From: Clostridia bacterium
GTDB taxonomy: Bacteria; Bacillota; Clostridia; RUG12999
Reading direction: 5' to 3'
Length of the DNA stretch: 5,472 nucleotides
NCBI GenBank assembly: GCA_017502065.1
Contig: JAFVVU010000005.1
Span: 1 to 5,472 of the forward strand
Shown here: positions 1 to 5,472 of the stretch, piece by piece
Layout of the letters: every line of letters begins with the position of its first letter
How positions within the stretch are numbered: position 1 is the first letter of the stretch
Made by a program: the position numbers and the translations under genes
Notes under the pieces: generated by a model
Databases searched by the model: none
Told to the model about the DNA's origin: nothing
What the model saw: only the letters and a program-made list of their open reading frames with translations

Positions 1-59
1 GGGCAGTAATGCATACTTACATCACTGAGTGCATGAGGTTTTTCAAATACTTTTGCCAT
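1..59 (-). CDS. 2-oxoacid:ferredoxin oxidoreductase beta subunit (TPP-binding), N-terminal fragment
   Basis: Only the first 19 codons plus two bases lie in the window, and the gene continues past the left edge. The start ATG (59-57) shares one base with the TAA stop of vorB (TAATG), and an AGGAGG ribosome site ends 9 nt upstream. The peptide begins MAKVFEKP and ends MHYC followed by a CC- codon (Pro), matching the HYCPGCGHG opening that is characteristic of beta subunits of KorB/VorA-type enzymes. In that family, the Cys-Pro-Gly-Cys-Gly-His segment leads into the domain that binds the thiamine pyrophosphate diphosphate and Mg2+. Its place directly after the alpha subunit fits the usual alpha-beta gene order. 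The identification rests on a short peptide plus context, and substrate cannot be told. Confidence 0.85.
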   Translation of the reverse strand, partial: MAKVFEKPHALSDVSMHYC

Positions 60-1123
60 TATTTCATACCTCCTACAATTTTTTCAATTTCAGCGCAGAT
101 TTCATCCGGTGAAGGAACAACGCCACCGTTTCTTCCGTAGAAGTATACCGGTTTTTTGCCGTTCACAGCAAGGCGAACGTCTTCAACCATCTGTCCCTGA
201 CTCATTTCAACACTGAGAAAAGCTTTTGCAGATTCAGCAACTTTTGCTATTTCTTCTGTCGGGAAAGGCCAAAGTGTGATAGGTCTTACAACACCAACTT
301 TAATGCCTTTTTCTTCCATCATCTGCATAACTGTTTTAGCAACACGTGCCATAACACCGTATGCAACAATAACAACATCTGCATTTTCTGCATTAACTGT
401 TTCAACTTTAACCTCGTTTTTCTTAACGAGTTCGTATCTTTCAAGTCTTTCGTTGTTCATTTTTTCAAGAGCATCCGGTTCAATATAAAGAGAGTTAACA
501 ATGTTCTTCTTTCTCTTCATCTGTGTTCCTGTTGTTGCCCATGTTTTTTCCGGAACTTCACGTTTTGGAATACTGTCAAATTCAACCGGTTCCATCATTT
601 GACCGAGCATTCCGTCACCCATAATCATAACGGGCATTCTGTATGTATCGGCTATATCAAATGCTTCAGCAGTAAGGCTTACCATTTCCTGCACTGATGC
701 CGGAGCAAGAACAACAAGGTGATAGTCACCGTGTCCGCCACCTTTTGTTGCCTGGAAATAGTCGGACTGAGCCGGCTGAATACCGCCAAGACCCGGGCCT
801 CCACGCACGATATTTACAATTACACAAGGAAGGTCAGAACCTGCTATGTAAGAAATACCTTCAGATTTCAAGCTTATTCCGGGGCTGGATGATGATGTCA
901 TAACTCTGGCACCTGCACCTGCAGCTCCGTATACCATATTGATTGCCGCAACTTCACTTTCTGCCTGCATAAAAAGTCCGCCGATTTTCGGCATTTTTTT
1001 AGCCATATACGCAGCAACTTCTGTCTGCGGTGTTATAGGATAACCGAAGAAAAGCTTACAGCCTGCTCTCATAGCAGCTTCTGCCATTGCTTCGTTACCT
1101 TTCATTAACATTTTTTCTGCCAT
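59..1123 (-). CDS. vorB: 2-oxoacid:ferredoxin oxidoreductase alpha subunit (VorB/KorA type)
   Basis: The 354-residue product has the length and motifs of VorB/KorA alpha subunits. These act with a TPP-binding beta subunit, a gamma subunit and a small ferredoxin subunit to oxidise a 2-oxoacid with CoA to acyl-CoA and CO2 while reducing ferredoxin, in the cytoplasm. The N-terminal pyrimidine-binding domain shows YPITPQTE (28-35), the acidic pair E55/E57 in the region where the family contacts the TPP aminopyrimidine, TSSSSPG (76-82), and RGGPGLG (107-113). The C-terminal domain starts near 248, with AYG (254-256) and RPITLWPFP (280-288). The ATG start is preceded by TAGG with an 8-nt spacer and, further up, AAAGG; the ferredoxin stop lies inside this region. 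The gene lies 9 nt after the ferredoxin gene and overlaps the beta gene by one base. The vorB name follows common usage for this subgroup; 2-oxoglutarate (korA) is the main alternative substrate. Confidence 0.9.
   Translation of the reverse strand: MAEKMLMKGNEAMAEAAMRAGCKLFFGYPITPQTEVAAYMAKKMPKIGGLFMQAESEVAAINMVYGAAGAGARVMTSSSSPGISLKSEGISYIAGSDLPCVIVNIVRGGPGLGGIQPAQSDYFQATKGGGHGDYHLVVLAPASVQEMVSLTAEAFDIADTYRMPVMIMGDGMLGQMMEPVEFDSIPKREVPEKTWATTGTQMKRKKNIVNSLYIEPDALEKMNNERLERYELVKKNEVKVETVNAENADVVIVAYGVMARVAKTVMQMMEEKGIKVGVVRPITLWPFPTEEIAKVAESAKAFLSVEMSQGQMVEDVRLAVNGKKPVYFYGRNGGVVPSPDEICAEIEKIVGGMK
69..74 (-). promoter_or_regulatory. Ribosome binding site of the beta-subunit gene, inside the vorB 3' end
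   Basis: On the minus strand AGGAGG lies within the last sense codons of vorB (those encoding GGMK), with a 9-nt spacer to the ATG at 59. Because site and start both lie in or on the vorB reading frame, ribosomes finishing vorB are placed to reinitiate on the beta gene. This fits production of the two subunits in equal amounts. Confidence 0.85.
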
Positions 1124-1132
1124 TTTGTTTAC

Positions 1133-1336
1133 CTACCTTTCAACCTCAATTACGCAATCCGGACAAATAATTGCACATGATGCGCAACCGATACATTCAT
1201 CCATATTAACAACCTGCGCCGGTTTAAATCCTTTAGCATTAAGTTTATCAGCAAAGCTGATAATCTTTTTCGGACATACAGACACACAAAGTCCGCAGCC
1301 TTTACATCTTGGTTCGTTAAATGTTACCTTTGCCAT
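1133..1336 (-). CDS. 2x[4Fe-4S] ferredoxin-type subunit of the 2-oxoacid oxidoreductase
   Basis: This 67-residue protein carries two complete CxxCxxCxxxCP cluster motifs: C11, C14, C17, C21 and C48, C51, C54, C58. Each set typically supplies three ligands to one [4Fe-4S] cubane and one to the other. C61 is an extra cysteine just after the second motif. No membrane segment or signal is visible, so it should be cytoplasmic. In KorABCD/VorABCD enzymes a small subunit of this type (delta, KorD-like) takes electrons from the catalytic alpha-beta pair and passes them to free ferredoxin. Its place directly before vorB supports that role over a free ferredoxin. The start is an ATG 7 nt after AGGAGG, and that site overlaps the TAG stop of the P-loop gene. 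The TAG stop of this gene in turn lies in the vorB ribosome site. Confidence 0.9.
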   Translation of the reverse strand: MAKVTFNEPRCKGCGLCVSVCPKKIISFADKLNAKGFKPAQVVNMDECIGCASCAIICPDCVIEVER

Positions 1337-1347
1337 ACTTTAACCTC

Positions 1348-2007
1348 CTACCATTTTTTGAGCCTTATTTTAATCGGAAATACTTCATCTGCTTCAACCT
1401 CATCTGCCATTTCGGAAAGTGCGGAAACGAATTTCAAGTTTGTTCCCATTTCCTTTGCGGCATCTGCGCAGATTCTAGTTCCGGAATTAACAATTTCAGG
1501 GGTTGTTTCAACCGAAATATTTGTGTTATTAATAATACCTGTAAACTTAAGTCTTGAAACTCTTTCAATAGCTGTAAGACTTTCAATAATTTCTTCTTTT
1601 GTTGTTGTAAGTGGACGTTTTGTATTTACAACGCCAAGCATATCATATTCCGCCAAATCAAACTGCGGCTTAAATCTGCCAAGCACCGTTGCGCCGTCAT
1701 CATCTCCGCCTACATCAAATATAACATATCCTTCTTTTTCAAAAGCGGCATATATATTCGGCGGCAATGCCGGCACATCAACATTTGTATTTGCATAAAC
1801 AGGAGCGATTATCTCTATCCCCGCTTCCATCAACTCTTTTTCGGCATCTTTTGTCCGGAAATACGGATTAACAATATCAAGATCGATTATTGTTACTTTT
1901 TCGCCCGTTTCCTTGAGTTTGAATGCAAGATTAAGAGCAACCTCTGTTTTTCCACTGCCGTAATGCCCTACAACAACAATTCTTTTTTTGAATTCTATTT
2001 TTACCAC
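1348..2007 (-). CDS. P-loop NTPase of SIMIBI/MinD-like appearance, function unknown
   Basis: The 219-residue product (counted from GTG) is a single-domain P-loop protein; I recognise the fold type but not a specific function. Visible are a Walker A GHYGSGKT (14-21), a switch-like DLDIVNPYFR (42-51), a Walker-B-like strand ending in DVGG (98-101) followed by DDDGA, and NTKRP (128-132) and NNTN (160-163), which resemble base-recognition Asn motifs. MinD/ParA/CooC proteins have KGGxGKT, with a signature Lys five residues before the catalytic Lys; here that position is His15. There is no membrane helix. The start is unclear: an in-frame TAA at 2019-2017 limits it, GTG (2007) overlaps the ribosome site, and ATA (1998) has good spacing; the next Met is residue 60, beyond Walker A. 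The ferredoxin gene follows at once and is probably translationally coupled. A maturation, assembly or regulatory role for the oxidoreductase is only inference. Confidence 0.8.
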   Translation of the reverse strand: MVKIEFKKRIVVVGHYGSGKTEVALNLAFKLKETGEKVTIIDLDIVNPYFRTKDAEKELMEAGIEIIAPVYANTNVDVPALPPNIYAAFEKEGYVIFDVGGDDDGATVLGRFKPQFDLAEYDMLGVVNTKRPLTTTKEEIIESLTAIERVSRLKFTGIINNTNISVETTPEIVNSGTRICADAAKEMGTNLKFVSALSEMADEVEADEVFPIKIRLKKW

Positions 2008-2010
2008 CTC
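2004..2010 (-). promoter_or_regulatory. Ribosome binding site of the P-loop gene, overlapping its GTG start candidate
   Basis: GAGGTGG on the minus strand is a good match to the anti-Shine-Dalgarno sequence. The only standard in-frame start codon, GTG at 2007-2005, is part of this motif and so cannot use it. From GAGG there are 8 nt to the in-frame ATA at 1998, the same spacing as GAGG to ATG in rmuC. Nothing like a ribosome site precedes the GTG. Confidence 0.6.
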
Positions 2011-2015
2011 TGGAC

Positions 2016-2044
2016 ATTATACTACATTTTATCTGTTTTTTCAA
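2016..2044 (-). promoter_or_regulatory. Predicted sigma-A promoter for the P-loop/ferredoxin/vorB operon
   Basis: On the minus strand TTGAAA (2044-2039) is followed after exactly 17 bases by a perfect TATAAT (2021-2016). It fills the 66-nt gap between rmuC and the P-loop gene. The expected transcription start, 5-7 nt after the -10 box, is about 2011-2009, giving an extremely short leader. No terminator is visible between rmuC and this promoter, so readthrough from asnS-rmuC may add to it. Confidence 0.75.
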
Positions 2045-2073
2045 CGTTTTCCGCAAATTTTTGCATATGAAAA

Positions 2074-3282
2074 TTATTCTTCCGCTATTTCTTCGGGTTC
2101 GTCGTCACCCTCATCAAGAAGAACCACTTCATCAACCTGTTCTATCTTATTGAGTTGTACCATAATTTTCTTTGTTCTTGCGCCTACAAGCTTATCCATA
2201 TCATTACTTGCCTGGTTAATCTTTTTCTGTGCTTTATCGAGAACTTCAGAAAACTTAACAAACTCTGTTTTTACAGCACCAAGCACGTTCCACACTTCCG
2301 ATGCACGTTTCTCAATTGCAACTGTTTTAAAGCCCATTTGCAGACTTGTAAGAAGTGCTGACAAGGTTGTCGGACCTGCAACAAGTATTTTATACTCGTT
2401 CTGCAGAGTTTCAAAAAGTGCTGTGTTTCTCACGACTTCCGCATACAAACCTTCAACCGGCAAAAACATTATACCAAAATCAGTTGTGTTCGGCGGATAT
2501 ATGTATTTTTCGTGAATATCCTTTGCCGATTTTTTTATTGCCGCTTCAATTTCTTTTGATGCGAGTGCAACTGCATTTGTATCCGCCGCATCATACGCAT
2601 CAAGAAGTCTGTTATATGCCTCAATCGGAAATTTTGCATCCACCGGAATATAAACCGGATGGTCATCTTTTCCCGGAAGTTTTATTGCATATTCAACAAC
2701 ATCGCGGCAGCCGGGTTTTGTTGCAATATTCTTTTCATACTGCGACGGTGGAATAATCTGCTCCAGAATTGAAGAAAGCTGAAGCTCACCAAGAATACCT
2801 CTTGTTTTGACATTGGACATAACCTTTTTCAAATCGCCAACACCCTGAGCAAGACTTTGCATTTCTCCAAGTCCTTTATGAACCTGTTCAAGTCTTTCAC
2901 TGACAGTTTTAAATGATTCGCTGAGTCTTGTTTCAAGTGTCTTATGCAGCTTCTCATCAACCGTTGCTCTCATCTGTTCAAGCTTTTTCTCATTATTTTC
3001 CTGCATCTGAGCAAGCTTTTTTTCAACAGTCTCATTAAGATGTCTTATAGCATCGTTATTATTTTTTGTTATTGTATTAAGCTGTTCATTCTGCGATTTA
3101 CTTGCATTTTCCATACGCGTAACAAGGTTATTTTCCATTATACCGAGTTTCTGCGTCATTTCCATTCGCATTGATGCATTTTCATCACGCACAGCTTTTG
3201 CCGTGCCGTCATTTTTTCTAACGAGCAGAATGATGAGCAATATTACTACAACTGCAAGTAATCCTATGATAACAAATTCCAT
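2074..3282 (-). CDS. rmuC: RmuC family protein, membrane-anchored coiled coil with nuclease-like domain
   Basis: The 402-residue product has the RmuC layout. Residues 2-21 form one hydrophobic helix followed by RK, so a single N-terminal membrane anchor with the rest in the cytoplasm is expected. Residues about 30-155 are rich in Glu, Lys, Gln, Asn and Met in a coiled-coil pattern. The conserved domain follows, with GILGELQL (162-169) and VDAKFP (214-219). The family is placed in the PD-(D/E)XK nuclease superfamily; E166, D215 and K217 are the residues I would propose as the active-site set. The tail (383-402) is strongly acidic. RmuC was named from E. coli, where its loss raises recombination at inverted repeats; the biochemical activity is not settled. 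The ATG lies 8 nt after GAGG and 20 nt after the asnS stop with no promoter between, so it is probably cotranscribed with asnS. Confidence 0.92.
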   Translation of the reverse strand: MEFVIIGLLAVVVILLIILLVRKNDGTAKAVRDENASMRMEMTQKLGIMENNLVTRMENASKSQNEQLNTITKNNNDAIRHLNETVEKKLAQMQENNEKKLEQMRATVDEKLHKTLETRLSESFKTVSERLEQVHKGLGEMQSLAQGVGDLKKVMSNVKTRGILGELQLSSILEQIIPPSQYEKNIATKPGCRDVVEYAIKLPGKDDHPVYIPVDAKFPIEAYNRLLDAYDAADTNAVALASKEIEAAIKKSAKDIHEKYIYPPNTTDFGIMFLPVEGLYAEVVRNTALFETLQNEYKILVAGPTTLSALLTSLQMGFKTVAIEKRASEVWNVLGAVKTEFVKFSEVLDKAQKKINQASNDMDKLVGARTKKIMVQLNKIEQVDEVVLLDEGDDEPEEIAEE

Positions 3283-3302
3283 AGTTGTTACCTCATTTTT
3301 AA

Positions 3303-4697
3303 TTAAAATTCACAGTTACCAACTGTTCTTGCAAATGACTGTGCATCTCTTATGTTTGAAACCCCTGTGAGGTACATAATTGCACGTTCAAAACCAAGAC
3401 CAAATCCGGCGTGTTTTGTACTTCCGTATTTACGTGTATCAAGATACCACCAGTAATCTTCTTTCTTAAGACCAAGTTCGTCCATTCTTGCTTCAAGAAG
3501 ATCAAGACGTTCTTCTCTCTGGCTACCGCCGATTATTTCACCAACACCCGGAACAAGACAGTCCATTGCGGCAACTGTTTTGCCATCATCATTCTGGCGC
3601 ATATAGAATGCTTTGATTTCTTTCGGATAATCAGTAACAAATACCGGTTTTTTGAATATCTGTTCTGTAAGGAATCTTTCGTGTTCTGTCTGGAGGTCAA
3701 TTCCCCATTCAACCGGATATTCAAACTTATCCTGATGCGGTTTGAGAAGTTCAATAGCCTCTGTATATGTTACACGGCCGAAATCACTGGTTACAATGTT
3801 ATTAAGTCTTTCAAGAAGTGTTTTATCAACAAAGTTATTGAAGAATTCCATTTCTTCCGGTGCATTTTCAAGACAGTATGTGATGATATATTTAAGCATT
3901 GCTTCTGCAAGCTGCATATCATCTTCAAGATCTGCAAATGCAATTTCAGGTTCAACCATCCAGAATTCAGCTGCATGACGTGCTGTGTTTGAGTTTTCTG
4001 CACGGAATGTAGGACCAAATGTATAAACCTTACCAAACGCCATACAATGTGTTTCAACACTGAGCTGACCACTCACAGTAAGGTTAACGGGTTTACCGAA
4101 GAAATCTTTTGAATAGTCAATGCTTCCATCTTCATTTCTCGGCGGATTTGCAGGATCAATTGTTGTTACTCTGAACATTTCGCCTGCACCTTCACAGTCA
4201 CTTCCTGTAATAATCGGTGTATGAACATAAACAAATCCGTTTTCGTTAAAGAAGCTGTGTATTGCATATGCAATTATCGAACGCATTCTGAGTGTTGCAG
4301 AGAATAAATTCGTTCTTGGACGAAGATGTGCAATTTCTCTTAAAAATTCAATTGAATGACGTTTTTTCTGCAGCGGATATTCCGGCAGAGATGTACCTTC
4401 AATTTCAATTGCATCCGCTTTAATTTCAAACGGCTGTTTTGCTCCCGGTGTAAGTTCAAGTGTTCCGGTTACAACAATAGCTGAACCAACGTTAAGTTTT
4501 TCGATTTTATCATAATTTGAAAGCTTGCTTTCTTCAAAAACCACCTGAAGATTTTTAAAGAAACTTCCGTCGTTAAGTTCTATAAATCCAAAACTTTTAG
4601 AACTTCTTATTGTACGGATCCAGCCAGCTACAGTAACAGTTTTATTACCGTACTCTGCCTCGTTTCTGAAAAGCTTTTTAATTTCAATTCTGTTCAT
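3303..4697 (-). CDS. asnS: Asparaginyl-tRNA synthetase
   Basis: The 464-residue product is a full-length class IIb aminoacyl-tRNA synthetase that charges tRNA-Asn with asparagine using ATP in the cytoplasm. Residues about 18-100 form the OB-fold anticodon-binding domain ([11 protein letters not shown] at 21-31). The catalytic domain has QLSVE (211-215), motif 2 beginning FRAEN (231-235) and running through [11 protein letters not shown] (241-251), and motif 3 GFGLGFER (431-438). The segment [16 protein letters not shown] (351-366) and the insertion after GEMFRVTTI (172-180) favour AsnRS over AspRS. All class II core motifs are intact. The ATG lies 7 nt after a GGGG stretch that serves as a modest ribosome site. 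The predicted leader is only about 20-25 nt, leaving no room for a T-box. rmuC follows 20 nt after the TAA. Confidence 0.97.
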   Translation of the reverse strand: MNRIEIKKLFRNEAEYGNKTVTVAGWIRTIRSSKSFGFIELNDGSFFKNLQVVFEESKLSNYDKIEKLNVGSAIVVTGTLELTPGAKQPFEIKADAIEIEGTSLPEYPLQKKRHSIEFLREIAHLRPRTNLFSATLRMRSIIAYAIHSFFNENGFVYVHTPIITGSDCEGAGEMFRVTTIDPANPPRNEDGSIDYSKDFFGKPVNLTVSGQLSVETHCMAFGKVYTFGPTFRAENSNTARHAAEFWMVEPEIAFADLEDDMQLAEAMLKYIITYCLENAPEEMEFFNNFVDKTLLERLNNIVTSDFGRVTYTEAIELLKPHQDKFEYPVEWGIDLQTEHERFLTEQIFKKPVFVTDYPKEIKAFYMRQNDDGKTVAAMDCLVPGVGEIIGGSQREERLDLLEARMDELGLKKEDYWWYLDTRKYGSTKHAGFGLGFERAIMYLTGVSNIRDAQSFARTVGNCEF

Positions 4698-4726
4698 ATT
4701 AACACCCCAAATTCAAATAATGTTAT

Positions 4727-4755
4727 ATTATATCACTTTTTTCACAAAAAATCAA
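4727..4755 (-). promoter_or_regulatory. Predicted sigma-A promoter of asnS (extended -10)
   Basis: On the minus strand TTGATT (4755-4750), a 17-base spacer and a perfect TATAAT (4732-4727) preceded by TGA (4735-4733) give a strong extended -10 promoter. Transcription should begin near 4721-4718, about 21-24 nt before the asnS ATG. The A/T-only tract upstream could act as an UP element. Confidence 0.8.
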
Positions 4756-4774
4756 GTCTTTTTCTTTCATATTG

Positions 4775-4826
4775 CTACATTTATTATTTATTATATATTT
4801 TTATTATTTTTATTACTTTTTCTATT
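4775..4826. other. AT-rich spacer between the divergent promoters
   Basis: These 52 bases contain no G on the plus strand, and 4779-4815 is pure A/T with repeated TTATTA/TTATTT words. The tract touches the -35 box of the plus-strand promoter and ends about 20 bases short of the asnS -35. A shared UP-element or bent-DNA role is plausible. No gene, hairpin terminator or RNA structure is visible. Confidence 0.6.
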
Positions 4827-4853
4827 GACATTACCGCTTATTTTTGATATGAT
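4825..4853 (+). promoter_or_regulatory. Predicted sigma-A promoter of the DeoR-family gene (extended -10)
   Basis: A consensus TTGACA (4825-4830) is followed after 17 bases by TATGAT (4848-4853), with TGA immediately before it (4845-4847) as an extended -10. Transcription should start near 4859-4861, so the leader is about 40 nt. The predicted start falls at the edge of the inverted repeat at 4860-4874. Confidence 0.8.
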
Positions 4854-4859
4854 ATAAAG

Positions 4860-4884
4860 TAACAAAGTTTGTTATTTTTTAACA
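4860..4884 (+). promoter_or_regulatory. Probable operator: three TAACA/TGTTA half-sites at 10-bp period
   Basis: TAACA (4860-4864), TGTTA (4870-4874) and TAACA (4880-4884) alternate in orientation with exactly 10 bp between start points. The first two lie in a perfect 7-bp inverted repeat with one central base (TAACAAA-G-TTTGTTA, 4860-4874). The last two form a 5-bp inverted repeat across a T5 spacer. The position at the transcription start of a DeoR-family gene suggests autorepression by blocking initiation or clearance. Binding by this particular repressor is inferred, not shown. Confidence 0.6.
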
Positions 4885-4885
4885 T

Positions 4886-4891
4886 AGGAGG
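4886..4891 (+). promoter_or_regulatory. Ribosome binding site that selects a TTG start
   Basis: AGGAGG, extending to AGGAGGTG, lies 9 nt before the TTG at 4901. The nearer ATG at 4896 is only 4 nt away and out of frame, reading Met-Phe-stop. No in-frame ATG or GTG fits between the ribosome site and the conserved helix-turn-helix, so TTG is the start. Confidence 0.85.
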
Positions 4892-4900
4892 TGTGATGTT

Positions 4901-5472
4901 TTGAGAGACCGAATCGAAAAAATCAATGATTATATTCAGGAAAAAGGCGAAGTTAAACTTACTGAACTTGAAATGTTCATTCCGGATGTTTCAACCATGA
5001 CCCTTCGCCGCGATTTGGAATTACTTGAACATCGTGGTGACATAATCCGCATCCGCGGGGGTGCCCGTTCTATCTCTTCTATTTCCAAGCGGCTTATCGC
5101 CGAGCAGATGTACAGTTTGCGAAAAAACGAAAATACCGAAGAAAAAAAGGTTATCGCAAGCAAAGCTGTTCAGTTCCTTTCCGAAGGCAGAAGTATCTAC
5201 ATAGACGCAGGAACAACTTCAATGTCCTTTGCAACTGCTCTGCCGGATATGCATTTATCCGTTCTTACTTCCGCCCCCAATATTGCGCTTGAGCTTATGC
5301 ACGACAAGAACATTACAACAACAATTGTCGGCGGACAGATTTCAAATGAAAATATTGCACTTTCGGGAAGCAGCAGCATCGAATTCATAAGACACATCAA
5401 CATTGACGTTGCTTTTATGGCAACAAGCGGATTTTCTCTTGAAACCGGTTTTACCACCGGTAATTCAAACGA
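4901..5472 (+). CDS. DeoR-family transcriptional repressor, 3' end cut by the window
   Basis: The reading frame is open to the window edge, giving 190 residues of a family that is usually about 250-260 long, so the C-terminal quarter is missing. Residues 4-57 are the DeoR winged helix-turn-helix: PDVSTMTLRRDL (28-39) is the recognition helix region and ends in the family signature RIRGGA (50-55). The sensor domain begins near 78, with DAGTT (102-106), the phosphate-binding loop of the sugar-phosphate isomerase-like fold, then VGG (143-145) and DVAFMATSGF (169-178). Such proteins usually repress sugar or nucleoside catabolic operons and release DNA on binding a phosphorylated intermediate; the effector cannot be told, and the target genes may lie beyond the right edge. 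The start is TTG after AGGAGG. The gene is divergent from asnS and has a likely operator in its own leader. It uses more C- and G-ending codons than the minus-strand genes by eye. Confidence 0.93.
   Translation, partial: MRDRIEKINDYIQEKGEVKLTELEMFIPDVSTMTLRRDLELLEHRGDIIRIRGGARSISSISKRLIAEQMYSLRKNENTEEKKVIASKAVQFLSEGRSIYIDAGTTSMSFATALPDMHLSVLTSAPNIALELMHDKNITTTIVGGQISNENIALSGSSSIEFIRHINIDVAFMATSGFSLETGFTTGNSN

Noticed and set aside
1358..1798. Plus-strand open frame of 146 codons opposite the P-loop gene
   Set aside because: It is antisense to a gene with intact Walker motifs, has a Ser/Thr/Val-rich composition, and lacks a ribosome site or promoter.
2051..2070. Possible terminator hairpin after rmuC (GCAAA/TTTGC words)
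   Set aside because: The stem is only 5 bp with a 2-nt loop and no following T-run on the minus strand, so it would not terminate.
1988..2515. Plus-strand open frame of 175 codons opposite the 3' half of rmuC
   Set aside because: It is antisense to a clearly conserved gene, is low in complexity (Ser/Thr/Phe rich), and has no ribosome site or family motif. It is a shadow of the rmuC frame.
3288..3296. ATG-AGG-TAA minimal ORF in the rmuC leader
   Set aside because: The AGG codon is simply part of the GAGG ribosome site of rmuC, and no separate ribosome site precedes the ATG. Coincidence is the simpler reading.
3411..3992. Plus-strand open frame of 193 codons opposite asnS
   Set aside because: The product is rich in Cys, Phe, Ile and Lys, as expected from reading the complement of asnS codons. 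It has no recognisable domain or ribosome site.
4853..4858. TATAAA as an alternative -10 box for the DeoR-family gene
   Set aside because: It would be 22 bases from the TTGACA box. TATGAT at 4848 has the exact 17-base spacing and an extended -10.
4936..5457. Two minus-strand open frames (4936-5163 and 5197-5457) opposite the DeoR-family gene
   Set aside because: Both are shadows of a conserved coding frame, with no ribosome site and no recognisable domain.

Overview
The window looks like chromosomal DNA of a low-GC anaerobic Firmicute, most likely a member of the Clostridia. The basis is a ferredoxin-dependent 2-oxoacid oxidoreductase operon (an anaerobe signature), strong AGGAGG-type ribosome sites, TTGAxx-17-TATAAT sigma-A promoters, and protein sequences of clostridial character. 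I cannot name the genus. There is no mobile element, CRISPR array, tRNA or rRNA, and no stretch over 300 bases without a gene.

Layout. Positions 1-4697 hold six genes, all on the minus strand; in transcription order they are asnS (asparaginyl-tRNA synthetase), rmuC (membrane-anchored coiled-coil nuclease-like protein), a small P-loop NTPase of unknown role, a 2x[4Fe-4S] ferredoxin-like subunit, vorB (alpha subunit of a 2-oxoacid:ferredoxin oxidoreductase), and the first 19 codons of the TPP-binding beta subunit, cut by the window edge. A 203-bp AT-rich divergent promoter region (4698-4900) separates asnS from a plus-strand DeoR-family repressor gene that runs off the right edge.

How the genes work together. 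asnS and rmuC are 20 nt apart and probably share the asnS promoter. A near-consensus promoter lies in the 66-nt gap after rmuC and should drive the P-loop, ferredoxin, vorB and beta genes as a separate unit. In that unit each downstream ribosome site overlaps or abuts the upstream stop codon, so the NTPase and the oxidoreductase subunits look translationally coupled. The oxidoreductase would interconvert a 2-oxoacid plus CoA with an acyl-CoA, CO2 and reduced ferredoxin. Its substrate (branched-chain 2-oxoacid or 2-oxoglutarate) cannot be fixed from sequence alone.

Most worth a second look: (1) the P-loop gene has no ordinary start. Its only standard candidate, GTG, lies inside its own ribosome site and 2-4 nt from the predicted transcription start, while an in-frame ATA sits at ideal spacing. 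(2) That NTPase carries His where MinD/CooC-type proteins have their signature Lys, and it is locked to the oxidoreductase genes. (3) Three TAACA/TGTTA half-sites spaced exactly 10 bp apart lie just downstream of the deoR-family promoter and form a likely operator. The rest is ordinary housekeeping sequence.
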